A stretch of DNA of 64,000 nucleotides from SAR92 clade bacterium H455 (GTDB taxonomy: Bacteria; Pseudomonadota; Gammaproteobacteria; Pseudomonadales; Porticoccaceae): the NCBI GenBank assembly GCA_024802545.1, contig CP103416.1:1302001-1366000 (forward strand), in the 5' to 3' direction. A model generated the notes under the pieces. It was not told the DNA's origin, did no database searches, and saw only the letters and a list, made by a program, of their open reading frames with translations. The number at the start of each line of letters is the position of its first letter. Within the stretch, counting starts at the first letter, position 1. This document shows positions 27,352-36,994 of the stretch, in pieces. A program made the position numbers and the translations under genes.

Positions 27352-27651
27352 ATGGAAAGTTGGGATCAAACAATTGCTTGGAGTCTGTCCATCCTTATAT
27401 TTTTTTTCTTTAAGTCAGTTTGGGTTAAAAAGCGTATCTATTTTATCTCAGCGGGTATTCTATTTTTTACCCCCTCTGTTATTTATTATCCTGGAATTAC
27501 AGGTTACTTCAGTGCGTGGCCACTGATAGGCTCTCTGCCGGGCTACCTGTTTATTTGGTATGAAGCCGATTTGTGGCTGTTTTATGTTTTACCCCCAGCG
27601 ACAGTTACCGGGCTAATATTTTGGGGCATTGCTGTTTGGCGCAAGATATAG
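27352..27651 (+). CDS. small membrane protein, unknown (possible immunity/partner protein)
   Basis: A 99-residue protein with three likely membrane helices (about 7-20, 26-45 and 72-92), aromatic-rich, with very few charges. AGGAG precedes the ATG by six bases. It lies 52 bases downstream of the large secreted protein in the same AT-rich island, so a partner or immunity role is conceivable, but no family was recognised. Confidence 0.6.
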   Translation: MESWDQTIAWSLSILIFFFFKSVWVKKRIYFISAGILFFTPSVIYYPGITGYFSAWPLIGSLPGYLFIWYEADLWLFYVLPPATVTGLIFWGIAVWRKI

Positions 27652-27731
27652 TCGCCAATGGCGGCAGGTTCGCTCTTTATTCCGCTAAGCTCATAAATCT
27701 CGAATCCAAATATTGCTGCCGCAAAAAATCA

Positions 27732-28613
27732 TTAGCTACGCAAACGTATCAAACCCTCTTGCATTGTACTGGCAACCAGCCGGCCATCCCGCGAGAAAAA
27801 CGAACCGCGGCTTAGTCCCCGACTGTGGCTGCTGCGCGGACTGTCCATGCAGTAGAGCATCCATTCATCCACTTTAAATTCGTCGTGAAACCAGATGCAA
27901 TGGTCTAGGGATGCTGCCTGGAGTTTGTTGTTCATAAAGTTGATTGCATGGGGCAGCAGTGAAGTGCCCATTAAACTGAAGTCTGAGGCATAGGCCAAAA
28001 TGGCGCGCTGGAGGCCTGGATCCTGCTCTGTATCCGACAGCGATCCCGCTGCTTTTACCCAGACAAATTGTTCTGCTGGATGCGCAGTTGGATTCATCAG
28101 ATCCACTGGATTCACTGTGCGCATTTCGATAGGGCGCAGCGCCGGGCGATGAGCTATAGCCCCTGTGTCGGCTTTGTCAGCCATCATTTCTCTAAGCTTG
28201 GCCCAGCGAATATTGTCATCTTCGAGACCTTCAGGTCCAACACAATCAGGCATATCCGCCTGATGGGATAGGCCTGGTTCCGCGACCTGAAATGACAGTT
28301 CGGTATTGAAAATAGCTTTGCCGCGCTGGGAGGCTACAACCCTGCGAGTGGTAAACGAGCCGCCATCGCGAATGCCATCCACCTGATACAGGATCGGCAC
28401 GCTTGGGTCGCCGGGACGCAAGAAGTAGGCATGCTGTGAGTGCACCATGCGATCAGTTGGCACTGTGTCTTGAGCGGCACGCATAGCCTGGGCAAAAACC
28501 TGACCACCAAACACACGCTTGTTATTGGTTTCTGGCGTAACGCCGCGATAAATTGTCTCGTCAATTTTTTCCAGCTTAAGAATATTCAGTAGTTGTTGCA
28601 GTGCTTCGCTCAT
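27732..28613 (-). CDS. tesB: acyl-CoA thioesterase II
   Basis: A 293-residue double hot-dog thioesterase of the TesB type. N-terminal VFGGQVFAQAMRAAQDTVP (about residues 34-52), HSQHAYFLRPGDPSVPI (about 58-74) and the C-terminal LDHCIWFHDEFKVDEWMLYC region with SFFSRDGRLVASTMQEGLIR are hallmark segments. It hydrolyses acyl-CoAs to free fatty acid and CoA in the cytosol. It is divergent from three acyl-CoA dehydrogenase genes and may relieve CoA trapping during their pathway. Confidence 0.95.
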   Translation of the reverse strand: MSEALQQLLNILKLEKIDETIYRGVTPETNNKRVFGGQVFAQAMRAAQDTVPTDRMVHSQHAYFLRPGDPSVPILYQVDGIRDGGSFTTRRVVASQRGKAIFNTELSFQVAEPGLSHQADMPDCVGPEGLEDDNIRWAKLREMMADKADTGAIAHRPALRPIEMRTVNPVDLMNPTAHPAEQFVWVKAAGSLSDTEQDPGLQRAILAYASDFSLMGTSLLPHAINFMNNKLQAASLDHCIWFHDEFKVDEWMLYCMDSPRSSHSRGLSRGSFFSRDGRLVASTMQEGLIRLRS

Positions 28614-28807
28614 GGAGGCTTTATTCCTATGATTTGATCTGTTGGCGTTATTTCTCGGCAGTGTCTTACGCGGCTACATAATGGCCGCTAGAGGGCCATT
28701 TTACTAGGGCAAAATAATGCCTGATGATAGTTAAAATAAGCACAGCGACCTGCAAATACTTGAAAGTCACAATAACATACTGTAAGTTCAATTCATCAAA
28801 AATACCC

Positions 28808-28838
28808 AGTGATTGCTGTCTTGGCAGTCGCTTTTTTT
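28808..28838 (+). terminator. terminator-like hairpin in leader of acyl-CoA dehydrogenase operon
   Basis: AGTGATTGC (28808-28816) pairs with GCAGTCGCT (28824-28832), nine pairs including two G-U, loop of seven, followed directly by at least six T. It lies only 26 bases upstream of the ribosome site of the first dehydrogenase gene and points the same way, so a transcript starting upstream must pass it. That arrangement fits an attenuator. Confidence 0.5.
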
Positions 28839-28875
28839 AACCCTTTTTATTTGCGTGACACAGCAGGAGACTAAT

Positions 28876-30054
28876 GTGAGTAATTTACAACTGTTTAGGC
28901 AAGAAACTCGGGACTGGCTAGAGCAGAACTGCCCGCTATCAATGCGCCAGCCTACCAGCGGTGGCGACGATGCCTGTTGGGGTGGCCGCAACTACACATT
29001 TGCCAGCGAAGATCAAAAGCTGTGGATGGAGCGCATGGCAGCCAAAGGTTGGACTGCGCCGGATTGGCCCACCGAATACGGTGGCGGCGGTTTGGATAAA
29101 GGGCAGCGCAAGGTGCTTAAAGAAGAGATGGCCCGTATCAATGCTCGCTCACCACTGGACAGCTTTGGTATCTGGATGATTGGCCCAGCGCTGCTTAAGT
29201 TTGGTTCAGAGGCCCTCAAGCAACAGCATCTGCCGCCGATAGTGCGGGGCGAAATTCGCTGGTGTCAGGGTTATTCAGAACCCGGCGCTGGCTCGGATCT
29301 GGCCGGTCTGCAATCTAAGGGTGAAGATATGGGCGATCACTTTATCGCCAATGGCCAAAAAGTCTGGACCTCCTACGGCGACAAAGCCGACTGGATGTTC
29401 TGTCTGCTGCGCACCGATACAGAAGCCAAAAAGCAAATGGGTATCAGTCTGGTGCTCTTCGATATGGAAACACCGGGCGTAACGCCAAAGCCCATCAAGC
29501 TGATTTCCGGTAGCTCACCTTTCTGTGAAACCTTCCTCGATGATGTGCGGGTGGAAAAAGACCAAGTTGTGGGTGATGTCAATCATGGCTGGACTATCGC
29601 TAAATATCTGCTGACTCATGAGCGTGAAATGATTGGTGGTATGGGGTCGGCGGTTGTCGGTGGTGAAAGCCTCAGTCAACATGCCAGTCAGGTGCTGGGT
29701 CTTGAACAGGGGCGTATGAATAATCCAATGCTGCGCGCTGAAGTGGCGAGTTGGGAAATTGACGCCGCCTGTTTTGGTTTTACAGCAGAGCGTGTAACAG
29801 ACGAGGTCAAATCTGGTCAGGGTGTAGGTGCTACCTCGGCCATGCTCAAGTACTACGGTACTGAACTCAACAAGCGCCGCTTTGAAACACTGCTCAAGAT
29901 CAATGGCAGCGATGGCATGGTTTGGAATGGCGAGGCCTCTAACGGTGGCTGGTTGCCGCGCACTTGGTTGCGCACCAAAGGTAACTCAATTGAAGGGGGA
30001 ACCTCAGAGGTTCAGCTCAACATTATCGCGAAAAACATCCTCGGTCTTGGCTAA
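28876..30054 (+). CDS. acyl-CoA dehydrogenase
   Basis: A 392-residue FAD enzyme. The GTG start at 28876 is chosen because AGGAGA lies six bases upstream; an earlier ATG would add 21 hydrophobic residues unlike the family. Segments include RWCQGYSEPGAGSDLAGLQS (about 120-139, FAD/substrate loop), VWTSYGDKADW and the C-terminal GNSIEGGTSEVQLNIIAKNI, the usual end of these enzymes. It introduces the alpha-beta double bond in an acyl-CoA. It is first of three different dehydrogenases in a row, which suggests branched, cyclic or dicarboxylic substrates rather than only straight chains. Confidence 0.92.
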   Translation: MSNLQLFRQETRDWLEQNCPLSMRQPTSGGDDACWGGRNYTFASEDQKLWMERMAAKGWTAPDWPTEYGGGGLDKGQRKVLKEEMARINARSPLDSFGIWMIGPALLKFGSEALKQQHLPPIVRGEIRWCQGYSEPGAGSDLAGLQSKGEDMGDHFIANGQKVWTSYGDKADWMFCLLRTDTEAKKQMGISLVLFDMETPGVTPKPIKLISGSSPFCETFLDDVRVEKDQVVGDVNHGWTIAKYLLTHEREMIGGMGSAVVGGESLSQHASQVLGLEQGRMNNPMLRAEVASWEIDAACFGFTAERVTDEVKSGQGVGATSAMLKYYGTELNKRRFETLLKINGSDGMVWNGEASNGGWLPRTWLRTKGNSIEGGTSEVQLNIIAKNILGLG

Positions 30055-30096
30055 CAGGCTCTTACGCGCACCAACAGAATTTTAAGGTACAGAATC

Positions 30097-31236
30097 ATGG
30101 CACTAGTTTTAAACGAAGAGCAGCAGATGCTCAAAGAGTCAGCGCAGGGTTTTCTCGCAGAATTTGCTCCAGTGGCCGAGTTGCGCAAGCAGCGCGATGC
30201 GGGCAGCGAAACTGGATATGGCGACAAACTCTGGGCTCAGATGGCAAATATGGGCTGGGCGGCAATCTTGGTTCCCGAAGCCTATGGCGGTCTGGATTTT
30301 GGCCATATGGGTATGGGTCAAATTGTTGAGCAAAGTGGACGCACCCTAACCGCGTCACCGCTGTTTGCTACGGCAGTGCTCGGCGTAACAGCGATTAATC
30401 TGGCTGGCAGCGAAGATCAGAAAGCCGAATTACTCGGTGCTATTGCCGCTGGCGAGATAACCACTGCACTGGCGGTTGATGAAAAAATTCATCATGCCCC
30501 GACGCAGATTAGTATGACTGCGGTAAAGCAAAACGGTGGCTATGTATTAAATGGTGCCAAGCGTTTTGTTGCCGATGGCAGCACTGCAGATAAGCTGATT
30601 GTTGCGGCACGTACTGCCGGTGAAGCGGGGGATGCAGCGGGCATAAGCCTTTTTGTTGTGGATCGAAATGCTGCGGGCGTTGAGGTTGAACGCACTGAAA
30701 TGACCGATACACGCAACTATGCCAATATCAATTTCCACAATGTTGAAGTGGCTGAGACTGCACTCTTAGGTGAAGAGGGCAAGGGGTTTAAAGCGCTCTC
30801 GGGAACACTGGATGCGGGTAATGTGTATCTGGCGGCTGAGATGTTGGGTATCTGTCAGGAGAGCTTTGAGCGCACTCTGCAGTATCTAAAAGAGCGCAAA
30901 CAGTTCGGCGTGCTGATTGGCTCATTCCAGGCTCTGCAGCATCGAGCGGCCGACTGGTGGAGTCAGGTTGAACTGTGTAAATCAGCGGTATTAAAAGCGC
31001 TGCAGGCAATGGATGAAGGGGATGTTAAGGCCCCGGTACTAGCCAGTGTAGCCAAAGCCAAGCTTTGCCAAGTGACTGAACTCTCGACTAACGAGGCGAT
31101 TCAGATGCATGGCGGTATTGGTATGACCGATGAATATGAAATTGGCTTTTTTATAAAGCGAGCACGGCCCGCGCAGATAATGTTTGGTGACAACAGCTAT
31201 CACACCGATCGCTTTGCCCTGTTGTGCGGTTATTAA
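30097..31236 (+). CDS. acyl-CoA dehydrogenase
   Basis: A 379-residue acyl-CoA dehydrogenase of a subtype with divergent loops: N-terminal helical domain, a middle domain containing FVADGSTADKLIVAARTAG, and the C-terminal MHGGIGMTDEYEIGFFIKRA typical of the family. It lies 42 bases after the previous dehydrogenase. Such adjacent pairs can form heteromeric dehydrogenases in sterol and branched-chain pathways (for example FadE pairs in actinobacteria); here this is only a possibility. Confidence 0.9.
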   Translation: MALVLNEEQQMLKESAQGFLAEFAPVAELRKQRDAGSETGYGDKLWAQMANMGWAAILVPEAYGGLDFGHMGMGQIVEQSGRTLTASPLFATAVLGVTAINLAGSEDQKAELLGAIAAGEITTALAVDEKIHHAPTQISMTAVKQNGGYVLNGAKRFVADGSTADKLIVAARTAGEAGDAAGISLFVVDRNAAGVEVERTEMTDTRNYANINFHNVEVAETALLGEEGKGFKALSGTLDAGNVYLAAEMLGICQESFERTLQYLKERKQFGVLIGSFQALQHRAADWWSQVELCKSAVLKALQAMDEGDVKAPVLASVAKAKLCQVTELSTNEAIQMHGGIGMTDEYEIGFFIKRARPAQIMFGDNSYHTDRFALLCGY

Positions 31237-31353
31237 GTTGAGCAAATAACAATTATTAGAGGGTTATCAGCGATGATGCCCCGCTTTGCGTTCTGGCTGT
31301 ATTAGAATGTTGGCAGAATAAAAATCACAAATAGAATAAGAAGGATAAAGACA

Positions 31354-32568
31354 ATGGATTTAGGTATTAGTGACAAGCTCAAACCAATTCTGGAAGAAGT
31401 AACAAACTTTATTGATTTCGAGATTCTGCCCTTAGAGCAGGAATATCACGCTGAAGTAGAGAAGGGCGATCGCTGGACGTTTACCGAGCGCCAAACTGAA
31501 ATTCTCGAAAGTCTAAAATCAAAAGCCAAAGCGAAAAATCTGTGGAATTTCTTCCTCACCCATTTCGAAGGTGGCCATGGTCTCAATACCGTTGAATATG
31601 CTTATATTGCAGAGCAAACCGGTCGTTCACACCTGGCACCTGAGGTGTTTAACTGCGCCGCGCCTGATACCGGCAATATGGAAGTACTGGCCCGTTATTG
31701 CAGCGAAGAGCAGAAAGAAACCTGGTTGAAGCCGCTGTTAGCCGGCGAGATTCGCTCTGCCTATGCTATGACTGAGCCTGATGTTGCCTCTTCCGATGCC
31801 ACCAATATTGCCCTCTCCTGTGTTGCCGATGGCGACGAGTGGGTACTGAATGGCGAGAAAATTTGGATTTCAGGCGCCGGTGATCCGCGCTGTAAAATTC
31901 TGATTGTGATGGTTAACACCAACCCAGATGCACCCCGTCACTCACGCCACTCACAAGTCCTTGTGCCATTTGATACCCCGGGCGTTAAAAACCTTCGCGC
32001 TATGCAAATCTTTAACATAGATGATGCACCTCACGGCCATATGCACATGCGCTTTACCGATGTGCGCGTCCCTAAAGAAAATATGATTCTCGGCGAAGGC
32101 CGCGGTTTTGAAGTGGCTCAGGGGCGTTTAGGGCCCGGTCGCATTCACCACTGCATGCGTTCTATTGGCATGGCTGAAGCCGCACTGAAGTTGATGGTTG
32201 AGCGTTCGTTAGAGCGTGAAGCCTTCGGTCGTCCTCTGGCTAAATTGGGTGGCAATGTGGATATTATTGCCCAGGCGCGGATCGATATCGAAATGACCCG
32301 ACTGCTGTGTCTCAAGGCCGCTTGGCTGATGGACAATGTGGGCACTGATGCAGCTCAGCCGTTTATCTCCATGATTAAAGTAGCAGCGCCGAATATGGCC
32401 CTGAAAATTCTCGATGAAGCCATGCAGATGCACGGTGGATTAGGTCTCTCTCAAGACACGCCTCTGGCGATTTGGTACGGCGGCCAGCGCACTCTGCGTT
32501 TCGCCGACGGTCCAGATGCGGTGCACCGTATGGTGATTGGTCGCCGTGAAATCAAACAGTATATGTAA
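31354..32568 (+). CDS. acyl-CoA dehydrogenase (ACAD10/11-like)
   Basis: A 404-residue dehydrogenase with an extended N-terminal helical region and the segments YAMTEPDVASSDATNIALSC (about 131-150), GEKIWISGAGDPRCKI and MHGGLGLSQDTPLAIWYGGQ, the last two resembling ACAD10/ACAD11-type enzymes. It follows the second dehydrogenase by 117 bases and precedes the SDR gene by nine bases. It probably acts on a long or branched acyl-CoA. Confidence 0.92.
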   Translation: MDLGISDKLKPILEEVTNFIDFEILPLEQEYHAEVEKGDRWTFTERQTEILESLKSKAKAKNLWNFFLTHFEGGHGLNTVEYAYIAEQTGRSHLAPEVFNCAAPDTGNMEVLARYCSEEQKETWLKPLLAGEIRSAYAMTEPDVASSDATNIALSCVADGDEWVLNGEKIWISGAGDPRCKILIVMVNTNPDAPRHSRHSQVLVPFDTPGVKNLRAMQIFNIDDAPHGHMHMRFTDVRVPKENMILGEGRGFEVAQGRLGPGRIHHCMRSIGMAEAALKLMVERSLEREAFGRPLAKLGGNVDIIAQARIDIEMTRLLCLKAAWLMDNVGTDAAQPFISMIKVAAPNMALKILDEAMQMHGGLGLSQDTPLAIWYGGQRTLRFADGPDAVHRMVIGRREIKQYM

Positions 32569-32577
32569 GGGAACAGC

Positions 32578-33492
32578 ATGACCATTAGATATGACGATCA
32601 AGTTGCCATAGTCACAGGTTCGGGGAATGGCTTAGGCCGTTCCCATGCACTGGCATTGGCTGCCCGTGGCGCCAAGGTAGTCGTTAATGACCTCGGTGGT
32701 TCGGTCAATGGTGATGGCGGATCCAGTGCTGCGGCACTGGAAACCGTTGCCATGATTGAAGCAGCCGGCGGCGAAGCCATTGCCAATGGTGCCAATGTGG
32801 CAAAAATGGATGAAGTTGAAGCCATGGTTGCCCAGGCAGTAGCGAAATGGGGCCGAGTCGATATTTTGATCAACAATGCTGGAATCCTGCGGGACAAAAG
32901 TTTTGTCAAAATGGGCATGGACGACTTCCGACTGGTTGTCGACGTTCACCTGATGGGCTCGGCCAACTGTTCAAAAGCAGTTTGGGCACTGATGCGCGAG
33001 CAGGGTTATGGTCGTATTGTGATGACCACTTCCTCTAGCGGTATGTACGGTAACTTCGGTCAGGCAAACTATGGTGCAGCAAAAATGGCCGTAGTGGGTT
33101 TGATGAATACACTCTGTATAGAGGGTGATAAGTACAACGTGAAGGTCAATTGCCTGTCCCCTACCGCCGGAACTCGAATGTTAGAGGGGCTGATTAGCGA
33201 AGAGCATTCTGAGCTTATGACTGTAGAGTCGGTAACCGCTGGCCTGTTGACCCTCTGTGATGCAGATTCACCTAACCGGACAATTTTATGTGCCGGTGCC
33301 GGCGGTTATGCGCGCACTCAGATCTATGAGACTCAGGGGATTTATCTGCCACCAGAACTGCAAACCCCAGAGAATGTCCGTGGGCAAATCGACGCTATCG
33401 ACAATGCTAATGATCAGCAAATTCTAGTGGGCGGTTTCCAGCAGACCAATAAGTTCATTGCAAAAGCCGTCGATTATCTGGCTGAAAAATAA
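32578..33492 (+). CDS. short-chain dehydrogenase (peroxisomal MFE-2-like 3-hydroxyacyl-CoA dehydrogenase domain)
   Basis: A 304-residue SDR. Cofactor motif TGSGNGLGRSHALALAARGA (about residues 14-33), VVNDLGGSVNGDG, NNAGILRD, and active-site Ser/Tyr/Lys in TTSSSGMYGNFGQANYGAAK. The NDLGG pattern and the length match the (3R)-hydroxyacyl-CoA dehydrogenase unit of multifunctional enzyme 2. It would oxidise a 3-hydroxyacyl-CoA after hydration; no hydratase is in the operon. Nine bases separate it from the preceding dehydrogenase. Confidence 0.9.
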   Translation: MTIRYDDQVAIVTGSGNGLGRSHALALAARGAKVVVNDLGGSVNGDGGSSAAALETVAMIEAAGGEAIANGANVAKMDEVEAMVAQAVAKWGRVDILINNAGILRDKSFVKMGMDDFRLVVDVHLMGSANCSKAVWALMREQGYGRIVMTTSSSGMYGNFGQANYGAAKMAVVGLMNTLCIEGDKYNVKVNCLSPTAGTRMLEGLISEEHSELMTVESVTAGLLTLCDADSPNRTILCAGAGGYARTQIYETQGIYLPPELQTPENVRGQIDAIDNANDQQILVGGFQQTNKFIAKAVDYLAEK

Positions 33493-33516
33493 TAATAAAT
33501 TAAGCGGGGCAATATT

Positions 33517-34494
33517 ATGAAAGCATTAGTCTGTAATCAATTTGGGCCAACTGAAAACTTAGCTCTTGAAGAGCGCCCGGTACCCACCCCAGGTAAAGGC
33601 GAGATTTTGGTTGATATCAAAGCTGCCGGGGTTAACTTTCCCGACGTCCTAACGGTTCAGGGCAAGTATCAATTTAAACCGGAGCTACCCTTTGTTCCCG
33701 GTGGTGAAGTGGCGGGTATTGTCACTGCTGTAGGCGAAGGGGTAACCAGCCGTAAAGTGGGCGAAAAAGTCGTTTCTACGGTTCAAATTGGTGGTTTTGC
33801 TGAGCAGTGTGTGGGTTCTGAGCACGGCGCTTTTGCCATGGGTGAAACCATGTCCTTTGAACAGGCCGCCGGTTTTGCAATTACTTATGGCACGTCTTAT
33901 TACGCCCTTAAGCAGCAGGCCAACATTCAGCCTGGCGAAACACTGCTGGTATTGGGTGCAGCTGGTGGCGTGGGCATTGCGACTATTCAAATTGCCAAAG
34001 CCATGGGTGCAACAGTTATTGCTGCAGCCAGCACTGAAGAGAAATTGGATTTTGCCTGTGAAGCTGGTGCGGACTTACGCATTAACTACTCTACCGAAAA
34101 CCTCAAAGATAAAGTTAAAGAGCTCACTGGTGGCAAAGGTGCGGATGTGATTTATGATCCTGTCGGCGGCGACTTCTCCGAGCAGGCTTTTAGAGCTATT
34201 GCCTGGAATGGTCGTTTCTTGGTGATTGGTTTTGCCTCTGGTCCGATTCCTAAAATCCCGCTTAATCTTTGTTTGTTAAAGGGTGCTTCTTTAGTCGGCG
34301 TTTTTTGGGGTGCCTGGGCGGCAAGATTCCCCCTTGAGTCACGGAATAACTTTGATCAGCTGATTGCCATGATCGACGGCGGCCAGTTTTCACCATTGGT
34401 CACCGAGGTCTATCCGCTGGCTGATTACCAAGAGGCCTTTGCTTCAATCTCTGAGCGACGTGCCAAGGGTAAAGTAATCCTGTCTATGGCTTGA
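33517..34494 (+). CDS. NADPH:quinone oxidoreductase-family MDR protein
   Basis: A 325-residue zinc-independent MDR. GroES-like part with VDIKAAGVNFPDVLTVQGKY (about 30-49), GGEVAGIVTAVGEGV, and nucleotide motif VLGAAGGVGIATIQIAKAMG (about 147-166), ending SERRAKGKVILSMA. Members reduce quinones or 2-enoyl-thioesters with NADPH. As the last gene of the acyl-CoA operon it may act as an enoyl reductase or an electron valve. A terminator follows. Confidence 0.9.
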   Translation: MKALVCNQFGPTENLALEERPVPTPGKGEILVDIKAAGVNFPDVLTVQGKYQFKPELPFVPGGEVAGIVTAVGEGVTSRKVGEKVVSTVQIGGFAEQCVGSEHGAFAMGETMSFEQAAGFAITYGTSYYALKQQANIQPGETLLVLGAAGGVGIATIQIAKAMGATVIAAASTEEKLDFACEAGADLRINYSTENLKDKVKELTGGKGADVIYDPVGGDFSEQAFRAIAWNGRFLVIGFASGPIPKIPLNLCLLKGASLVGVFWGAWAARFPLESRNNFDQLIAMIDGGQFSPLVTEVYPLADYQEAFASISERRAKGKVILSMA

Positions 34495-34512
34495 TAGTTT
34501 GCTGTTTACACG

Positions 34513-34544
34513 AAAAGGGTCTGCAACTGCGGGCCCTTTTTTTT
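34513..34544 (+). terminator. intrinsic terminator after acyl-CoA operon
   Basis: AAAGGGTC (34514-34521) pairs with GGCCCTTT (34532-34539) with a ten-base loop, and the T-run continues to 34544. A good rho-independent terminator. Confidence 0.85.
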
Positions 34545-34704
34545 GCCAGTGCTTTTACCTATAACTTTTGGCGATTGTTCAACAGGCTCAACCCGTAATG
34601 GTTGGCCACAGTGTGGCTGGCCCTATACAATCATGCCCGATCTCAGATCAGCCGAGTGGCCACTGTAGTTATTCTCCGGTTCAACACTAACGACTAAGAG
34701 CAAC

Positions 34705-36528
34705 ATGACCCAAAAAGCACTAGAGATTCTTAACAGCCTGTATGGCTATGACAGCTTTCGCGGTCATCAAGCGGACATTATCGAGCATGTTGCTGAAGGC
34801 AATAACGCCCTGGTCTTAATGCCCACCGGCGGTGGTAAATCCCTCTGCTATCAAATTCCCTCCCTGCTGCGCGATGGCGTGGGGATTATTATTTCCCCCC
34901 TAATCGCCCTGATGCAAGATCAGGTGGGTGCTATGCAGCAGCTCGGGGTCAAAGCGGCGTTCTTAAACTCCAGCCTGTCCCACAGTGAACAGAATGATAT
35001 AGAACAGCAGCTTATGGCAGGGCAGTTGGATCTGCTCTATATAGCGCCAGAAAGGCTGATACAGCCCTATGTGCTGGATATGCTGGGACGTTGCAGACTG
35101 GCGCTGTTTGCCATCGACGAAGCTCACTGCGTGTCTCAGTGGGGCCATGACTTTAGATCCGATTACCTAGCTCTAAGTTTGCTTGCCGAGCGCTTCTCGG
35201 CCATACCCCGTATAGCACTGACTGCCACGGCGGACATTCGCACCCGTAAAGAAATTATTGAGCGCCTCTCCCTAGACGGCGCCAGGGCCTATATCAGCGG
35301 CTTTGACCGGCCCAATATTCGCTATGCCATCGCCAATAAAACCACCCCGAAAAAGCAGCTGCTGGCGTTTTTACAGCATCGCAAAAGCGAAGCGGGCATT
35401 GTCTACTGCCTGTCCCGCAAGAAGGTCGAAGATACCGCAGAGTGGCTCAGCCAGCAGGGCTACAACGCCTTACCCTATCATGCCGGGTTGCCCGCCCAGC
35501 TGCGCCAGACCCACCAGAATCGCTTTCTTCGAGAAGACGGTGTGATTATTGTTGCCACCATTGCCTTTGGTATGGGCATCGACAAACCGGATGTGCGCTT
35601 TGTTGCTCACCTGGATCTACCCAAAAGCATCGAAGCCTATTATCAGGAAACCGGTCGAGCCGGACGCGACGGTCAGCCCGCCGATGCCTGGATGGTCTAT
35701 GGCCTGCAAGATGTTGTGCGCCTGCAGCAGATGGCTCAGGGCTCCGATGGCTCAGAACAATTTAAGCGTGCCGAGCGCCACAAACTCGACGCCATGTTGG
35801 GACTCTGCGAAGTCACCAGCTGTCGCCGTCAAGTATTGTTGAGATACTTCGCCGACGAAGCCCCCAATCAATGCGGTAATTGCGATAACTGCCAGATGCC
35901 TCCCGAAACCTGGGACGCCACCGAAGCGGCACAAAAGGTCCTGTCCTGCGTCTATCGCACCGGCCAGCGTTTTGGTCTGGTGCATGTGATGGATGTATTA
36001 CAGGGCAAAGAAAATGAGAAAGTGCTGCAGCATGGGCACGAAAAGTTAAGTACCTTTGGTATTGGCAGCGATACCCATGAAGCTCAGTGGCGCTCAGTGA
36101 TTCGTCAGCTGGTGGTGCGTGGTTTCTTGCGCGTGGATCTGGAGGGTTACAGCGCATTGCAGCTCACTGATCTCTGTCGGCCGGTGTTGAAAGGTGAGCA
36201 AGAACTGCATCTGCGCAAAGAGGAAGTGAAGGCGCCATCCCTGAAAGGGACTAAAGCTGCGGGTAAAAAGTCCGCAACGAAGGTGCAGATTGCGCCCGAA
36301 GATCAAGAGTTGTGGGAAGAGTTGCGCGAGTGTCGCAAGTATCTTGCTGAAGAACACAATGTGCCGCCCTATGTGATTTTTCACGACGCGACATTGAAAG
36401 AGATGTTGGATGTCATGCCCATGTCCGGGTCGGAGTTATTGACCCTTACCGGAGTGGGTGACAGTAAGTTGGAAAAATATGGCGCGGACTTTATTGAGAT
36501 AATTTGTCGCTATGCGAAAGCGCAGTAG
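34705..36528 (+). CDS. recQ: ATP-dependent DNA helicase RecQ
   Basis: A 607-residue RecQ with full architecture: helicase core with Walker [13 protein letters not shown] (about 40-51) and DEAH box [16 protein letters not shown] (about 136-151), zinc-binding cysteines in [20 protein letters not shown] followed by NQCGNCDNC, the RQC winged helix, and a C-terminal HRDC domain (about 525-600). It unwinds DNA in recombination and fork repair. Length matches the E. coli enzyme. A Lys/Ala-rich linker precedes the HRDC domain. Confidence 0.96.
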   Translation: MTQKALEILNSLYGYDSFRGHQADIIEHVAEGNNALVLMPTGGGKSLCYQIPSLLRDGVGIIISPLIALMQDQVGAMQQLGVKAAFLNSSLSHSEQNDIEQQLMAGQLDLLYIAPERLIQPYVLDMLGRCRLALFAIDEAHCVSQWGHDFRSDYLALSLLAERFSAIPRIALTATADIRTRKEIIERLSLDGARAYISGFDRPNIRYAIANKTTPKKQLLAFLQHRKSEAGIVYCLSRKKVEDTAEWLSQQGYNALPYHAGLPAQLRQTHQNRFLREDGVIIVATIAFGMGIDKPDVRFVAHLDLPKSIEAYYQETGRAGRDGQPADAWMVYGLQDVVRLQQMAQGSDGSEQFKRAERHKLDAMLGLCEVTSCRRQVLLRYFADEAPNQCGNCDNCQMPPETWDATEAAQKVLSCVYRTGQRFGLVHVMDVLQGKENEKVLQHGHEKLSTFGIGSDTHEAQWRSVIRQLVVRGFLRVDLEGYSALQLTDLCRPVLKGEQELHLRKEEVKAPSLKGTKAAGKKSATKVQIAPEDQELWEELRECRKYLAEEHNVPPYVIFHDATLKEMLDVMPMSGSELLTLTGVGDSKLEKYGADFIEIICRYAKAQ

Positions 36529-36686
36529 GCAGATTAGAGGCCTCTTGTTGCCGCAGCGCCTAGCCGTCGCTTTGACCACCCCAACCCTGTCAGCCCGACC
36601 GCCCAGCCTGGCCCCGACCACCGGGAGGAACCTCAACCAATCGGCAGGAGATGTTCTTAAAAGTATAAAACAACATTTGTAACGAA

Positions 36687-36741
36687 TTGACAAGTTGTTG
36701 TTCTCAACCTAATCTTTAGCTATGACTAACAAACGTTGAGA
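36687..36741 (+). promoter_or_regulatory. promoter and inverted repeat of toxin-antitoxin module
   Basis: TTGACA (36687-36692), 17 bases, then TAATCT (36710-36715) is a good sigma-70 promoter. TCTCAAC (36702-36708) and GTTGAGA (36735-36741) form an inverted repeat that overlaps the -10 region and the expected start site. Autoregulation by the antitoxin at such a site is usual for this type of module. Confidence 0.6.
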
Positions 36742-36747
36742 TTGAGA

Positions 36748-36984
36748 ATGCGTCTTTCTATTGAAATTTCACCCGAGCAACATCAGCGCCTCAAAGCATC
36801 TGCCGCACTGCAAGGTAAATCGATCAAAGACTATGTGCTGGAAAAATCTCTGCCTGGTCTAGCGGAAGAAGCCGCATTGTATGAGCTAGAGGGCTTCCTC
36901 AAGCCGCGAGTAGAGGCGGCGAGCAAAGGGGAGTTTTCGGACAAAACAGTGGATGATATTTTTGCTGAGGTAGAGAAGGAGTAA
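36748..36984 (+). CDS. ParD/RHH-type antitoxin
   Basis: A 78-residue protein starting MRLSIEISPEQHQRLKASAA, a ribbon-helix-helix DNA-binding motif, then SIKDYVLEKSLPG and an acidic C-terminal segment (DKTVDDIFAEVEKE) that would wrap the toxin. The ATG at 36748 is preferred over an upstream TTG because the beta strand starts there. It precedes a ParE/RelE-like toxin gene by ten bases. Confidence 0.8.
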   Translation: MRLSIEISPEQHQRLKASAALQGKSIKDYVLEKSLPGLAEEAALYELEGFLKPRVEAASKGEFSDKTVDDIFAEVEKE

Positions 36985-36994
36985 TAATCCCAGG

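Noticed and set aside
36436-36693. 85-residue minus-strand frame after recQ
   Set aside because: It overlaps the recQ 3' end in antisense and reads low-complexity Gly/Arg sequence; more likely a non-coding spacer.
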